NCBI RefSeq assembly: GCF_018780585.1
Contig: NZ_JADMJL010000016.1
Location: forward strand, 1-64,000
Length of the DNA: 64,000 bases
Direction: 5' to 3'
DNA from: Methyloversatilis discipulorum
GTDB lineage: Bacteria > Pseudomonadota > Gammaproteobacteria > Burkholderiales > Rhodocyclaceae
Under the pieces are notes generated by a model that searched no databases, was not told the DNA's origin, and saw nothing but the letters and a program-made list of their open reading frames with translations. The translations under genes were made by a program, and so were the position numbers. Positions within the stretch are counted from its first letter, which is position 1, and every line of letters starts with the position of its first letter. Shown in pieces: positions 30,415 to 39,557 of the stretch.

Positions 30415-32355
30415 ATGAACGCCGACCGTCGCACACTCGAACTGCTCGCGCCCGCCAAGAACGCCGATTTCGGCATCGAGGCGATCAACCATGGCGCCGA
30501 CGCCGTCTACATCGGCGGCCCGTCCTTCGGTGCGCGCAAGGGCGCCGACAACGACATCGCCGACATCGCCCGCCTCTGTACGCACGCGCACCGCTACCAC
30601 GCGCGCGTGCTGACGGCCTTCAACACGATATTGCGCGACGACGAGCTGGAACCGGCCCGCCGCGCCATCTGGCAGCTGTACGACGCCGGTGTGGACGCGC
30701 TCATCGTGCAGGACATGGCGCTGCTTGAGATGGATCTGCCGCCGATACAGCTGCACGCCAGCACGCAGACCGACATCCGCGACGCGGCCAAGGCGCGCTT
30801 CCTGCAGGACGTCGGCTTCACGCAGATCGTGTTGGCACGCGAAATGACGCTGGAGGACGTGCGCAAGGTGGCGGCGAACACCTCCTGTACGCTCGAATAC
30901 TTCGTGCATGGCGCGCTGTGCGTCGCCTTCAGCGGCCAGTGCTTCATCAGCCACGCGCATACCGGCCGCAGCGCCAACCGCGGCGAATGCTCGCAGGCCT
31001 GTCGTCTGCCCTACACGCTGACCGACGCCCAGGGCAGGGTGGTGGCGCACGACAAGCACCTGCTGTCGATGAAGGACAACGACCAGTCGGCCAATATGCG
31101 TGCGCTGATCGATGCCGGCGTGTCCTCGTTCAAGATCGAGGGCCGGCTGAAGGACCTGGGCTACGTGAAGAACATCACCGCCCACTACAGCACGCTGCTG
31201 AACGAACTGCTGGCCGACCTGCCGGGCTACCGCCGTGCCTCCAGCGGCCGCTGCACCTATACCTTCGTACCGCAGCCGGAGAAAACCTTCAACCGCGGCT
31301 CGACCGACTACTTCGCGAACGGCCGCCAGCACGGCAGCGAGGCGTTCGAGTCGCCGAGCTTTGTCGGCGAGGAAGCGGCGACGATCAGCAAGGTGGCGGC
31401 CGATCACATCGAGGTCGATGCGGCGGTGGACATCCACAACGGCGACGGCCTGAGCTACTACGACAGCCACCGCGAACTGATGGGCCTGCGCATCAACGTC
31501 GCGCAGGGCCGCAAGCTCTACCCGAACGCGATGCCGGACGATCTGAAGCCGGGCATGACGCTGTACCGCAACCGCGACCAGGCTTTCGAGCGCGCACTTG
31601 AGAAGAAGTCGGCCGACCGCCGCATCCGTGCCGACCTGCGCTTCGAGGAAACGGCGGACGGCTTCGCACTGACCATGACCGACGAGAACGGCGTCAGCGC
31701 CCGCGTCGAACTGGCGCACGACAAGCAGCCGGCGCGTGACGTCGAGCGGGCGCTGGCCGGCATCCGCGACAGCCTGGGCAAGCTGGGCAATACGCTGTTC
31801 GAAGCAGGCGATATCGCAATCGATCTGCCGGAGGCGCGCTTCCTGCCGGCGTCGACCCTGAACGGCCTGCGTCGCGACGCGGTGGCGCTGCTCGAGGCGA
31901 ACCGCATCGCCGCTCACCAGCGACCGCAGCCCGGCGTGCCAGTCGAACCGCCGGTGCGCTTCACCGACACCGAGCTGTCCTATCTGGCCAACGTCTACAA
32001 CGAGAAGGCGCGCGCCTTCTACCGCAAGCACGGCGTGGAACTGATCGCCGACGCCTACGAGGCGAACCAGGAGCTGGACGAGGTGTCGCTGATGATCACC
32101 AAGCACTGCCTGCGTTTCAGCCACAACCTGTGCCCGAAGGAACTGAAGGAGTACGACCTGCGCGGCATGGTGAAGGCCGAGCCGATGACGCTGATGAACG
32201 GCAACGACAAGCTCACGCTGCGTTTCGACTGCAAGAAATGCGAAATGCACGTGGTCGGCCGCATCCGCAAGAACGTACTGAAGGCGCAGGCGGTACCGGT
32301 CACCTTTCACCGCAGCGCGCCGGAAGGCGTCAAGGTGACACGCTCGGCGCGCTGA
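30415..32355 (+). CDS. rlhA: RlhA-type 23S rRNA hydroxylase (U32 peptidase family)
   Basis: The 646-residue protein belongs to the U32 peptidase-like family: LELLAPAKNADFGIEAINHG and DAVYIGGPSFGAR at the N-terminus, and the cysteine-bearing GECSQACRLPY near residue 195. Its length matches E. coli RlhA/YdcP (about 650), not the shorter TrhP/YegQ. RlhA hydroxylates C2501 of 23S rRNA, with prephenate and iron-sulfur genes required. Cysteines near the C-terminus (KHCLRF, DCKKCEMH) fit a metal-cluster site. It stands alone, with only a 46-base leader. Confidence 0.88.
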   Translation: MNADRRTLELLAPAKNADFGIEAINHGADAVYIGGPSFGARKGADNDIADIARLCTHAHRYHARVLTAFNTILRDDELEPARRAIWQLYDAGVDALIVQDMALLEMDLPPIQLHASTQTDIRDAAKARFLQDVGFTQIVLAREMTLEDVRKVAANTSCTLEYFVHGALCVAFSGQCFISHAHTGRSANRGECSQACRLPYTLTDAQGRVVAHDKHLLSMKDNDQSANMRALIDAGVSSFKIEGRLKDLGYVKNITAHYSTLLNELLADLPGYRRASSGRCTYTFVPQPEKTFNRGSTDYFANGRQHGSEAFESPSFVGEEAATISKVAADHIEVDAAVDIHNGDGLSYYDSHRELMGLRINVAQGRKLYPNAMPDDLKPGMTLYRNRDQAFERALEKKSADRRIRADLRFEETADGFALTMTDENGVSARVELAHDKQPARDVERALAGIRDSLGKLGNTLFEAGDIAIDLPEARFLPASTLNGLRRDAVALLEANRIAAHQRPQPGVPVEPPVRFTDTELSYLANVYNEKARAFYRKHGVELIADAYEANQELDEVSLMITKHCLRFSHNLCPKELKEYDLRGMVKAEPMTLMNGNDKLTLRFDCKKCEMHVVGRIRKNVLKAQAVPVTFHRSAPEGVKVTRSAR

Positions 32356-32449
32356 TCGCCCTCAACCTTGCGTGCCCGCATGCCGCTGACAAGACCAGGC
32401 GGGCATTGCCCGCGCCGATAGATCGCGATCCGACGTCATACCGACCATC

Positions 32450-33178
32450 ATGCAGAATTCAGCGCCGCACTGTCCGTCCTGCCGCGTGCCGATGAAGGTG
32501 CACCGCTTCAAGAATCACGGCGGCGAGGACATGGAACTCGACATCTGCTGGCACTGCCAGGGGTTGTGGTTCGACACTTTCGAGAACCTGCAGCTGTCGC
32601 CGGGCTCGGTCAACGAACTGTTCAAGCAGCTGCACGCGCACCGCGACGAAATGCAGCATCCGGTCGCCAACGTGATGGCCTGCCCGCGCTGCAGCCGCAA
32701 GCTCGACAAGGGCTACGATCTGGTGCGCAGCGGGCGTTACATGACCTACCGCTGCCCCGAGAAGCACGGCCGCTACAGCAGCTTTTCGTCCTTCATGGTC
32801 GAGAAGGGCTTCGTGCGGCAGATGACGCCGGCCGAAATCGCCGACCTGGCGAAGCGGGTCGGCGCCATCTACTGCACCGGCTGCGGGGCGCCGGTCGACA
32901 TCCGCAAGGACCACGCCTGCCCGCACTGCCGCTCGGCCTTTTCGCTGCTCGATCCGGACGCCGTCGAAAATGCGCTGAAGGGCTACCACCAGGCGGAAGT
33001 GAAGCGCACCACGCGCGACCCGGTGTCGATGGCCGACGCCATTGTCGAGAGCGAGCGCACACGCGCCCGCGCCGACCGGCAGCGCCAGATCGAAGGCGCT
33101 CGCGATGCCGGCGGCCTGGACGTGGCCGACCTGCTGGTGGCCGGCGTCGGCCTCGTGTGGAAGGTGCTTACCCGCTGA
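32450..33178 (+). CDS. Zinc-ribbon protein of the TFIIB-type family
   Basis: The 242-residue cytoplasmic protein carries several CxxC pairs: CPSC and CWHC in the first 40 residues (zf-TFIIB-like), CPRC with a later Cys near 105, and CTGC with CPHC around 145-165. They should bind two or three zinc ions. The C-terminus is helical and charged. Such proteins are common, but their biochemical role is not established. A DUF3149 gene converges on it 12 bases downstream. Confidence 0.7.
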   Translation: MQNSAPHCPSCRVPMKVHRFKNHGGEDMELDICWHCQGLWFDTFENLQLSPGSVNELFKQLHAHRDEMQHPVANVMACPRCSRKLDKGYDLVRSGRYMTYRCPEKHGRYSSFSSFMVEKGFVRQMTPAEIADLAKRVGAIYCTGCGAPVDIRKDHACPHCRSAFSLLDPDAVENALKGYHQAEVKRTTRDPVSMADAIVESERTRARADRQRQIEGARDAGGLDVADLLVAGVGLVWKVLTR

Positions 33179-33190
33179 ACGCGGGCGCGT

Positions 33191-33361
33191 TCACGGCGCC
33201 GGTCGGCCGGATTGTTCGGCCTTGGCCGCCGCGGCCGCATCCTCGTCCATGTGCCGCTTGAAGAAGCGGCCGAACCAGATGCTCATGAAGATGACGATGG
33301 CGATCACCACCAAGCTCATCAGCCCGTAGTCGGTCGACAGCAGATCGGACAGCGCTTTCAT
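33191..33361 (-). CDS. DUF3149-like small membrane protein
   Basis: This 56-residue gene is easily missed. It starts MKALSDLLSTDYGLMSLVVI, crosses the membrane once (LMSLVVIAIVIFMSIWFGRFF), and ends in an acidic and alanine-rich tail. Start and hydrophobic pattern match the DUF3149 family common in betaproteobacteria. A perfect GGAGGG ribosome site lies 5 bases before the ATG. It follows the DUF4126-like gene by 67 bases in the same direction. Function unknown. Confidence 0.8.
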   Translation of the reverse strand: MKALSDLLSTDYGLMSLVVIAIVIFMSIWFGRFFKRHMDEDAAAAAKAEQSGRPAP

Positions 33362-33428
33362 GATTCCCTCCCTTTCGACGTGTTTTCGTCATTGAAGCGC
33401 CGGCCGGGTCATGACGGGCTGATGCAGG

Positions 33429-34025
33429 TCAACCGGGCGCCTGCTTGCCCGCCACCCAGGACAGCAATCCGGTCAGGAAGCGCCACACGCGCGGCAGCAG
33501 CCACAGCATGAGCAGAACGAAGAAGGCGAGCAGCACCAGGAAGAACACCGGGTAGGCGAAGGCCAGCCACAGTCCGCCGACCGCGAGGCCGTCCTCGCTG
33601 GTCGAGGCGAGTACGTTGCTGACCGGCTCCGGCGAGGCGTTGATCGCCACCCGGCTGCCGGCCTTGGTCAGGTGAGTGGCGCCGGTCAGCGTGCCGCCGA
33701 GCAGCGCGCCGGCCAGCACCACCGGCGTGCTCTGATCGGCCAGTGCCCAGGCGGCAAGCAGCGCACCGGCCGGAATGCGAATGAAGGTGTGCAGACCGTC
33801 CCACAGGCTGTCCAGCGCCGGCACCTTGTCGGCGAGGAACTCGACGCACAGCATGAAACCGGCGGCGGCCAGTACCAGCGGGTGTTCCAGCACGTCCAGT
33901 TCGCCAGGCAGCTCGACCCATTCCATCCGCCCCGCCAGTCCGGCGAGAAAGATGACGGCATACAGCCGCAGGCCGCTGGCCCAGGCGAGGCCGGCGGCGG
34001 CGGCAATGGCTTCGGTCAGGTCCAT
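33429..34025 (-). CDS. DUF4126-like membrane protein
   Basis: The 198-residue product starts MDLTEAIAAAAGLAWASGLR and has about five hydrophobic segments, including AGALLAAWALADQSTPVVLAG and VFFLVLLAFFVLLMLWLLP. The glycine-rich GALLGGTLTGATHLTKAGSR stretch and N-terminal SGLRLY fit the DUF4126 family. Start at 34025 was preferred since upstream residues are not hydrophobic. No function is known. Confidence 0.7.
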   Translation of the reverse strand: MDLTEAIAAAAGLAWASGLRLYAVIFLAGLAGRMEWVELPGELDVLEHPLVLAAAGFMLCVEFLADKVPALDSLWDGLHTFIRIPAGALLAAWALADQSTPVVLAGALLGGTLTGATHLTKAGSRVAINASPEPVSNVLASTSEDGLAVGGLWLAFAYPVFFLVLLAFFVLLMLWLLPRVWRFLTGLLSWVAGKQAPG

Positions 34026-34132
34026 GGCGTGGGCATCGCTTCGGTTATCGGAAGTCGCGCCCGCATGCCCGACTGGCATGCGGCACACGATATTCATGCT
34101 AGCCGAAGCGTGCGGGGCCGAACAGCGCCGCC

Positions 34133-34477
34133 TCAGGCGAGCGCACCCGTCAGCGCCATCAACGCGCCGGTGGCAGCCAGCGCTGCCGAGGACCTGAGCG
34201 TGACCGCAGGCCACGCATTCACCAGGGGGACGAACAGGCTGCCGCCGACCATCCAGGCCGTCAGCACCAGCACGCTGCCGGCCATCGGGCCACTGCTCGC
34301 CATCGCCAGCAGCAGTTGCACCAGTGCGCTCGCCAGCGCCAGTTGCCGACCGTGTTCGATCAGCCAGCGCGGCGGCGCAGCGTCGGCGGCGGCGCGTGCG
34401 TTGCCGGCGGCGAACAGTGCGGCCACCGGCACCGCGCCGGTCAGCGCGAGTCCGCATTCGGTCAAGCCGGCGATCAT
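34133..34477 (-). CDS. DUF3325-like small membrane protein of the siderophore operon
   Basis: The 114-residue hydrophobic protein has three or four predicted helices and starts MIAGLTECGLALTGAVPVAA. Its ATG overlaps the TGA of the preceding gene (ATGA, 34474-34477), so it is translationally coupled and last in the receptor operon. Small membrane proteins of this size (DUF3325, DUF3649) are known beside PepSY and siderophore-receptor genes; the family match is judged from context and shape. Confidence 0.6.
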   Translation of the reverse strand: MIAGLTECGLALTGAVPVAALFAAGNARAAADAAPPRWLIEHGRQLALASALVQLLLAMASSGPMAGSVLVLTAWMVGGSLFVPLVNAWPAVTLRSSAALAATGALMALTGALA

Positions 34478-35196
34478 GTGGCCGCGCCTGTCGAGGGCAG
34501 TGTCCGTCCGCCCAAGGGGCGCGCGCATAGCAGCGCCGTCAGCGCCAGCGCGGCCAGCACCGGGCGATCGGCGGCGAGTGCGAGCCAGCCGAGCAGGGCG
34601 CTGCCGATCAACCACGCGAGCCGGGCCGGACCACGGAACCAGGCGACCAGGGACAGCGCCGGCAGCAGCACGAAGAAGGCGAGGAGCATGCCGGTGTGAC
34701 CGGCGCCGCGACCGTCGCCAGCGGTCTGGGCGATGCGGAAGCTTTCGACGAAACAGGCTGCGAGCACCCACCAGGGCAGGTCGTTCATGCAGCGACGCAG
34801 CAGGGTGGGGCGGCGCGCTCTGGCAGGGGCCCGCACGGGTGCAGTGCCGGCGCGGGGCAGCGCCATTGCGCCGGCGGAACAGGCCAGTGCTGCGACGGCA
34901 CAGGCGGCGGCCATGGCGCCGGCCTGCGGCGAATGCTGCAGCAGGCCGCTCAGTGCGACCGTCGCGCTGCCGACGGCGTTGCCGTGCAGGCCGCGCCGCC
35001 AGACCGCAACGGGCCGTGTGGCCCGCGCATTCAGCGCCGTCAGCAGCAGCCAGAGCAGGATGAACAGCCAGGGGCCCAGGCCCTGATTGCCCGGCAGCAG
35101 TTCGAGACGGCGGCCCAGCCACAGGCTGGTCGCGGCACAGAGCAGCAGCGCAGTCGGTGCGGCGGTCAGGAGCGCCGCCATGATGCGGTCAAACAA
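34474..35196 (-). CDS. Polytopic membrane protein of the siderophore operon
   Basis: The 240-residue protein is strongly hydrophobic, with about six or seven segments split by a basic loop (around residues 120-140, APARARRPTLLRR). It could be a fusion of two small membrane units. A TTG start at 35196 has a GGAGG site and lies inside the last codons of the PepSY gene, overlapping it by 8 bases; an ATG at 35181 is the alternative. It is the third gene of the Fur-controlled operon. No family is recognised; a role in siderophore iron release or transport is inference. Confidence 0.6.
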   Translation of the reverse strand: MFDRIMAALLTAAPTALLLCAATSLWLGRRLELLPGNQGLGPWLFILLWLLLTALNARATRPVAVWRRGLHGNAVGSATVALSGLLQHSPQAGAMAAACAVAALACSAGAMALPRAGTAPVRAPARARRPTLLRRCMNDLPWWVLAACFVESFRIAQTAGDGRGAGHTGMLLAFFVLLPALSLVAWFRGPARLAWLIGSALLGWLALAADRPVLAALALTALLCARPLGGRTLPSTGAAT

Positions 35197-36310
35197 GGCG
35201 CCCTCCAGCCATGGCCGAACTGTGAGCGGCGTCGCCCGAGCGGTGCTGCTGGCGGCGTCGGTCGGCCCAGATCACGGTACCGCTGATGGCTAGGCCGGCA
35301 GCGCTGAGACCGAGCACGCAATACAGCGCCTTGAGCATGAGGCCGCCGAAATCGCCGAAGTGCAGCGGCTCCATCCAGCCGTCGAAGCGGCTCCAGAATC
35401 CGCGTTGGCGCGGGTCGCGCAGGTCGAGCGTGCGGCCATCCGCGCCGGCGTAGCTGACGCGGGCGCTGCTGATCAGTTGCTGCGGCAGGTCGCCGGAGAT
35501 GGTGACGACGGCATCGGCGCGCTGAGCGTTGCGCAGCGAGATCGTTTCCGGCTCCAGTCCGGGCAGGTCGCGACGCGCCTGAAGCAGCAGTGCGTCCAGC
35601 GACTGCATGGGTTGTTTGCGCGCGTCCTTCGGCAGCGCGACCGCGGGGTCGGCGCCGCCGCTGAGGTAACGCCAGCTCTGTTCGAACACCGGTGCGAGGC
35701 CGAGCCAGCATCCGGTGAAGGCGATGAGCAGATGGAAGGCGAGGCCCCAGATGGCGGACGCCTTGTGCAGGTCGGACGCGGCCAGCCGGCTGCTGCGGCG
35801 CCAGCGCACCGTGAACAGCTCGCGCATGATCTTGCGGTGAATCACGATGCCGGTCAGTGCCAGCACCAGCATGACGGCACCGAGAAAGCCGACGATCCAG
35901 CGCGGTGCGAAGAACAGGAACACGTGCAGCATGCGCACGAATTGCCCCAGTTCGCTGTCCACCGGGCCGATGACGGCCGCGTTGCCGGCGTCGACGGCGA
36001 TCTTGCTGCGCAGACCGTTCTCATGCCGCACCTGCGCGAAGTAGGCCGGACTGGTGTCGGTCGGCAGCACGATGTTCTCTACCTTGCTGCCGGGCAGCGC
36101 GCTCTGCACGGCCGCCAGAACGGCCTGTGGCCCGACCGGCGATTGCGCATGTTCGAGGTGGCGCAGCGACGGATTGCCCCACAGGTCGATCTCGTGCTTG
36201 AACACTGCCAGCGCGCCGGACATGCAGATCACGAACAGCAGCAGGCCGGTGACGATGCCGGCCCACGAGTGCACCGTGAACAGCAGGGTGAGCGTGCGTT
36301 GCGAAGCCAC
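35189..36310 (-). CDS. PepSY-associated transmembrane protein (siderophore-iron reductase type)
   Basis: The 373-residue protein has the PepSY_TM layout: helix one (TVHSWAGIVTGLLLFVICMS), a periplasmic PepSY segment, helices around 145-165 and 205-225, a second periplasmic part, and a last helix near 340. Conserved histidines (HSWAG, LHVFLFF, HKASAIWG, LHFGDFGG) fit haem or metal binding in the membrane. Relatives such as FpvG help reduce siderophore-bound iron. The GTG at 36310 lies 2 bases after the receptor stop, and no ATG gives a complete first helix. Confidence 0.85.
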   Translation of the reverse strand: MASQRTLTLLFTVHSWAGIVTGLLLFVICMSGALAVFKHEIDLWGNPSLRHLEHAQSPVGPQAVLAAVQSALPGSKVENIVLPTDTSPAYFAQVRHENGLRSKIAVDAGNAAVIGPVDSELGQFVRMLHVFLFFAPRWIVGFLGAVMLVLALTGIVIHRKIMRELFTVRWRRSSRLAASDLHKASAIWGLAFHLLIAFTGCWLGLAPVFEQSWRYLSGGADPAVALPKDARKQPMQSLDALLLQARRDLPGLEPETISLRNAQRADAVVTISGDLPQQLISSARVSYAGADGRTLDLRDPRQRGFWSRFDGWMEPLHFGDFGGLMLKALYCVLGLSAAGLAISGTVIWADRRRQQHRSGDAAHSSAMAGGRLV

Positions 36311-36312
36311 AC

Positions 36313-38439
36313 TCAGAAGTCCAGCGTGACCGACGCCAGCACGCGGCGCGGGTCGCCGAGCGGAATGACGTTGTTGTTGAGGCCGCCGGCGAAGTAGTCG
36401 CGGTCGAACAGGTTCTTCGCGATCAGGCTCAGCCGGTAACCCTGGCCGATATAGCTCACGCTGGCGTCGAACACGGTGTAGTCGGGAATCGTGTAGGCGA
36501 AGCTGTAGCCCTGTTTCTCGCTCTCGTAGCGCAGCCCGGCACCGAGGCCGAGACCGGTCAGTGCGCCGCTGCGCACGCGGTACTGCGCCCACAGCGAGGC
36601 GCTGTGGCGCGGCACGTTGTCCAGCGGCTTGCCGATGTTCGCGGCGGTGTCATCGCTCACCACTTCACTGTCGGTGTTTGCGTAGGCGGCCGACAGGTTC
36701 CAGCCGTTGCGCAGGTCGGCCAGCAGTTCCAGCTCGTAGCCGCGCGTGCGCTGCTCGCCGATCAGGATGTAGAAGCCCGGGTTGGACCCGTCGCTCGCGC
36801 GCACGTCCTGCCGTTCGAGGTCGAAGTGGGCGACGGTCGCCTGGATGCGCCCTTGCGCGAAGCTGAACTTGACGCCGACTTCGGTCTGTTTGCCGCTTTC
36901 CGGCTTCACCGCCTCGCCGCTGGCCGCGTATCCGCCCTGGGGCAGAAAGGACTCCGCATAGCTCACGTACGGCGACACGTCGTCGATCACCTCGTAGATC
37001 AGGCCGGCGCTGCCGGTGGTGGTTGCGTAGTTCTCGTCGGTGATCGAGGCGCCGGTACGCATGTTGACCGAGTCAATCGACGCCCAGTCACGGCGCAGTG
37101 TGACCGAGGCGTTCAGCCGATCGGTCAGACGCACCTGATCACGCAGGTAGAAACCGGTGTAGCGGATGGTTTCGTCCAGATCAGTCAGCGGCGTGACGTT
37201 GCAACTCACTGTCGAGCCATACACGGGCGTGAAGACGTCGAGCATTCCGACCGCGCAACGAGTCGTGGTTTCACGCTTGGCGTGCCGGTTCACGTCGACG
37301 CCTGCAAGCACGGTGTGGCGTATCGAGCCTGTATCGAACGCACGGGACACATGGGTGTCCAGCCCGAAGCCGTGGCCCCGGAAGTCCTGCAGCGTGCCCT
37401 GGCGCTTCAGTTGCCTGTTGTTCGCCTGCAGGCCGCCCGAAGCACCGTTATCTACGGCGACCAGACGCCCGTCCATGTCGTAGTCCTGCCAGCGGAAGTT
37501 CTGCCGCAGTGTCCAGCCGCTGTCGAATCGATGTTCCAGCGCGTAGCCGATGCGCGCCTGGCTTGCTTCGTAGGGCCCGAAGCCCGGTTCGCCGATGAAC
37601 AGGCTGCGGTCTACGCGGCCGTTCGGGTTCGGGAGTACCGAGCCGCGCACCGGCAGCCCCTGTTGCCGGACGTACTCGCGCGTCTGGAAGCTGGTCAGTA
37701 TCGTGAAGTCGGTGCGCGTGCCGAGGTCGAGCGACATCGACGGCGCGATCCAGCGGTTCTTGTAATAGACGAAGTCGGTCGGGTCGTCGCTGTTGAGCAT
37801 CAGGCCGTTGATGCGCACTGCGCTGCGGCCGGTGTCGGACAGCGGACGCCCGAAGTCGAAGGTGAACTGGCGGAAGTTGTCGCTGCCGCCGGTGAGGGCG
37901 ACCTCGGTGAACGCCTCCGCCCGCGGGCGCTTGCTGACCATATTGACCATGCCGCCCGGCTGCACCAGACCGAAGTTCACCGAGGCCGGGCCCTTCAGCA
38001 CCTCGATGCGCTCGGCGCCAAAGGTTTCCTGCGCGACCCGCGCGTCCATCTCTACCCTGAGGCCATCGACGTAGACCGATTCGGTCGCGCGCTGGCCGCG
38101 GATGATGAAGTCGTCCCAGCCACGGCGACCGTAGTAGCCGGACACCACGCCGGCCACGCCCTGCAGCGCGTCGGTCAGCGACTGCACGCCGCGCGCATTC
38201 ATCTGTTCGCGGGTCACGACGGTGACCGACTGTGCGGTCTCGTTCAGCGGCAGATCGGACTTCAAGGTGCTGCTGCTTGCCTTGCGCGCCGTGAAGCCGA
38301 TGTCGCCAGCGGCGTCGACGCGGACGGCAGGCAGGGTTGCGACCGCGTCTTCGGCAGAGGCGAGCGGGGCGAGCAGCGCGGCGATCGAGGCCGCGAGAAG
38401 ATGAAGCGGAAGGCGCAGCGGCAGGATTGGGGCAGTCAT
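36313..38439 (-). CDS. TonB-dependent siderophore receptor
   Basis: The 708-residue outer-membrane protein has a signal peptide (to about ALLAPLASA, residue 29), a plug domain (about 60-165, with SVTVVTREQMNARGVQSLTD and the VLKGPASVNFGLVQPGG loop) and a long beta-barrel. It ends in phenylalanine (VTLDF), as outer-membrane barrels do. It resembles FpvA/FoxA-type ferric siderophore receptors; the ligand cannot be read from sequence. There is no N-terminal signalling extension, so control is probably by Fur alone. The first gene of a four-gene overlapping operon. Confidence 0.95.
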   Translation of the reverse strand: MTAPILPLRLPLHLLAASIAALLAPLASAEDAVATLPAVRVDAAGDIGFTARKASSSTLKSDLPLNETAQSVTVVTREQMNARGVQSLTDALQGVAGVVSGYYGRRGWDDFIIRGQRATESVYVDGLRVEMDARVAQETFGAERIEVLKGPASVNFGLVQPGGMVNMVSKRPRAEAFTEVALTGGSDNFRQFTFDFGRPLSDTGRSAVRINGLMLNSDDPTDFVYYKNRWIAPSMSLDLGTRTDFTILTSFQTREYVRQQGLPVRGSVLPNPNGRVDRSLFIGEPGFGPYEASQARIGYALEHRFDSGWTLRQNFRWQDYDMDGRLVAVDNGASGGLQANNRQLKRQGTLQDFRGHGFGLDTHVSRAFDTGSIRHTVLAGVDVNRHAKRETTTRCAVGMLDVFTPVYGSTVSCNVTPLTDLDETIRYTGFYLRDQVRLTDRLNASVTLRRDWASIDSVNMRTGASITDENYATTTGSAGLIYEVIDDVSPYVSYAESFLPQGGYAASGEAVKPESGKQTEVGVKFSFAQGRIQATVAHFDLERQDVRASDGSNPGFYILIGEQRTRGYELELLADLRNGWNLSAAYANTDSEVVSDDTAANIGKPLDNVPRHSASLWAQYRVRSGALTGLGLGAGLRYESEKQGYSFAYTIPDYTVFDASVSYIGQGYRLSLIAKNLFDRDYFAGGLNNNVIPLGDPRRVLASVTLDF

Positions 38440-38459
38440 GGCTATTTGTTTTAATGCGT

Positions 38460-38478
38460 ACGAGAATGATTCTTGTTA
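38460..38478 (-). promoter_or_regulatory. Fur box of the siderophore receptor operon
   Basis: ACGAGAATGATTCTTGTTA is a 19-bp palindrome close to the known Fur consensus GATAATGATAATCATTATC, with the AGAATGATTCT core intact. It lies 20 bases before the receptor ATG. On the minus strand a TTAACA -35 candidate (38474-38479) touches the box, so Fur bound here would block RNA polymerase. Confidence 0.8.
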
Positions 38479-38595
38479 ATTATCTCGGAAATGCTGCCGC
38501 GAAGTGAACTCTTTTGTCTCGCCCTGTCATTGCCCTTGAGCAACCCGCCTCATACTTGTTGCTATAGTTAGGTGCCTTATGATATTGTTCCGTAT

Positions 38596-39099
38596 ATGCT
38601 CCAGGTACGCGATCTTCCGACCCCCGACATCCTGCGTCGCTTTGCGCAGCGCTATCCGGACGCCGATGTCAGCGCCGTCACCGGCTTTCTGACGCTGCTG
38701 CGTACGGCGACCGAGCTGTCGCAGGCCCTCGATGCCTTCCTGGCGCGGCACGGTCTGCTGCAGGGGCGGTGGTGGGTGCTCATCCTGCTGTTCCGCGAGG
38801 AAACGCTGGAATCCTCACCGTCGGTGCTGGCGGAGAAGGCCGGCGTGACGCGGGCGACGATGACCGGTCTGATCGATGGACTGGAGCGCGACGGTCTGGT
38901 GCAGCGGGTGTTCGACACCGCCGACCGCCGGCGCACCACAGTGCGGCTGACCCCGGCGGGGCAGGGCGTGCTCGACACCGTGATGCCGGATTACTACCGG
39001 CGGGTGCGCACGCTGATGGCCGGGCTGGACGAGAACCAGCGCGTGCTGCTGCAGTCGATGCTGGGAGCCGTGCATGCTGGGCTCGATGCATTCACGTGA
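38596..39099 (+). CDS. MarR-family transcriptional regulator
   Basis: The 167-residue protein has the winged-helix of MarR regulators (about 65-135): LAEKAGVTRATMTGLIDGLE is the recognition region and DTADRRRTTVRLTPAG the wing. The ATG at 38596 was chosen because LQVRDLPTPDILRRFAQRYP is a typical family start; a GTG at 38572 is possible. A TATAGT -10 candidate lies at 38563. It precedes an NTF2-like gene and an EamA transporter gene, which it may control. Confidence 0.85.
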   Translation: MLQVRDLPTPDILRRFAQRYPDADVSAVTGFLTLLRTATELSQALDAFLARHGLLQGRWWVLILLFREETLESSPSVLAEKAGVTRATMTGLIDGLERDGLVQRVFDTADRRRTTVRLTPAGQGVLDTVMPDYYRRVRTLMAGLDENQRVLLQSMLGAVHAGLDAFT

Positions 39100-39165
39100 C
39101 CCGTAAAAAAATTTGCCTGAATAGTTAGCCTCCGTATCAACCCTGCACACTGAAAGGATATTGAA

Positions 39166-39546
39166 ATGACCCAGAGCGCACTCCAGACCGCCATTGCCGA
39201 CATCAACACCCGCTGGGACGCCGCCTTCAACCGCGGCGACGCCGCAGCCGTCGCCGCGCTGTACGACGCCGAAGCGGCCGTGCTGCCCGCCGGTGGCGAC
39301 GCGGCCATTGGCCCGGCGGCCATCCAGGCGCTGTTTGCCGGTGCCATCGCCAGTGGCATCCACAACCACCGCATCGAACTGCATGCGGTCGCCGGCGACG
39401 ACGCGCTCGCCACCCAGCGCGGCCGCTGGAGTGCGCAGGCGAAGAACGCCGACGGCGAACTGCAGACCTTCTCCGGCCACATCACCGTGGTCTATCGCCG
39501 CCAGCCCGATGGCAATTGGCGCGCGCTGACCCATACCTGGAACTGA
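39166..39546 (+). CDS. SgcJ/EcaC-type NTF2-like protein (DUF4440)
   Basis: The 126-residue protein is a single NTF2-like alpha+beta domain: N-terminal helices with RWDAAFNRGDAAAVAALYD, then strands ending in HITVVYRRQPDGNWRALTHTWN. These features match the SgcJ/EcaC oxidoreductase-like family, whose reaction is usually unknown. A GAAAGGA ribosome site precedes the ATG. The EamA gene follows after 11 bases, so the two form an operon. Confidence 0.8.
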   Translation: MTQSALQTAIADINTRWDAAFNRGDAAAVAALYDAEAAVLPAGGDAAIGPAAIQALFAGAIASGIHNHRIELHAVAGDDALATQRGRWSAQAKNADGELQTFSGHITVVYRRQPDGNWRALTHTWN

Positions 39547-39557
39547 GGAGCACCGGC

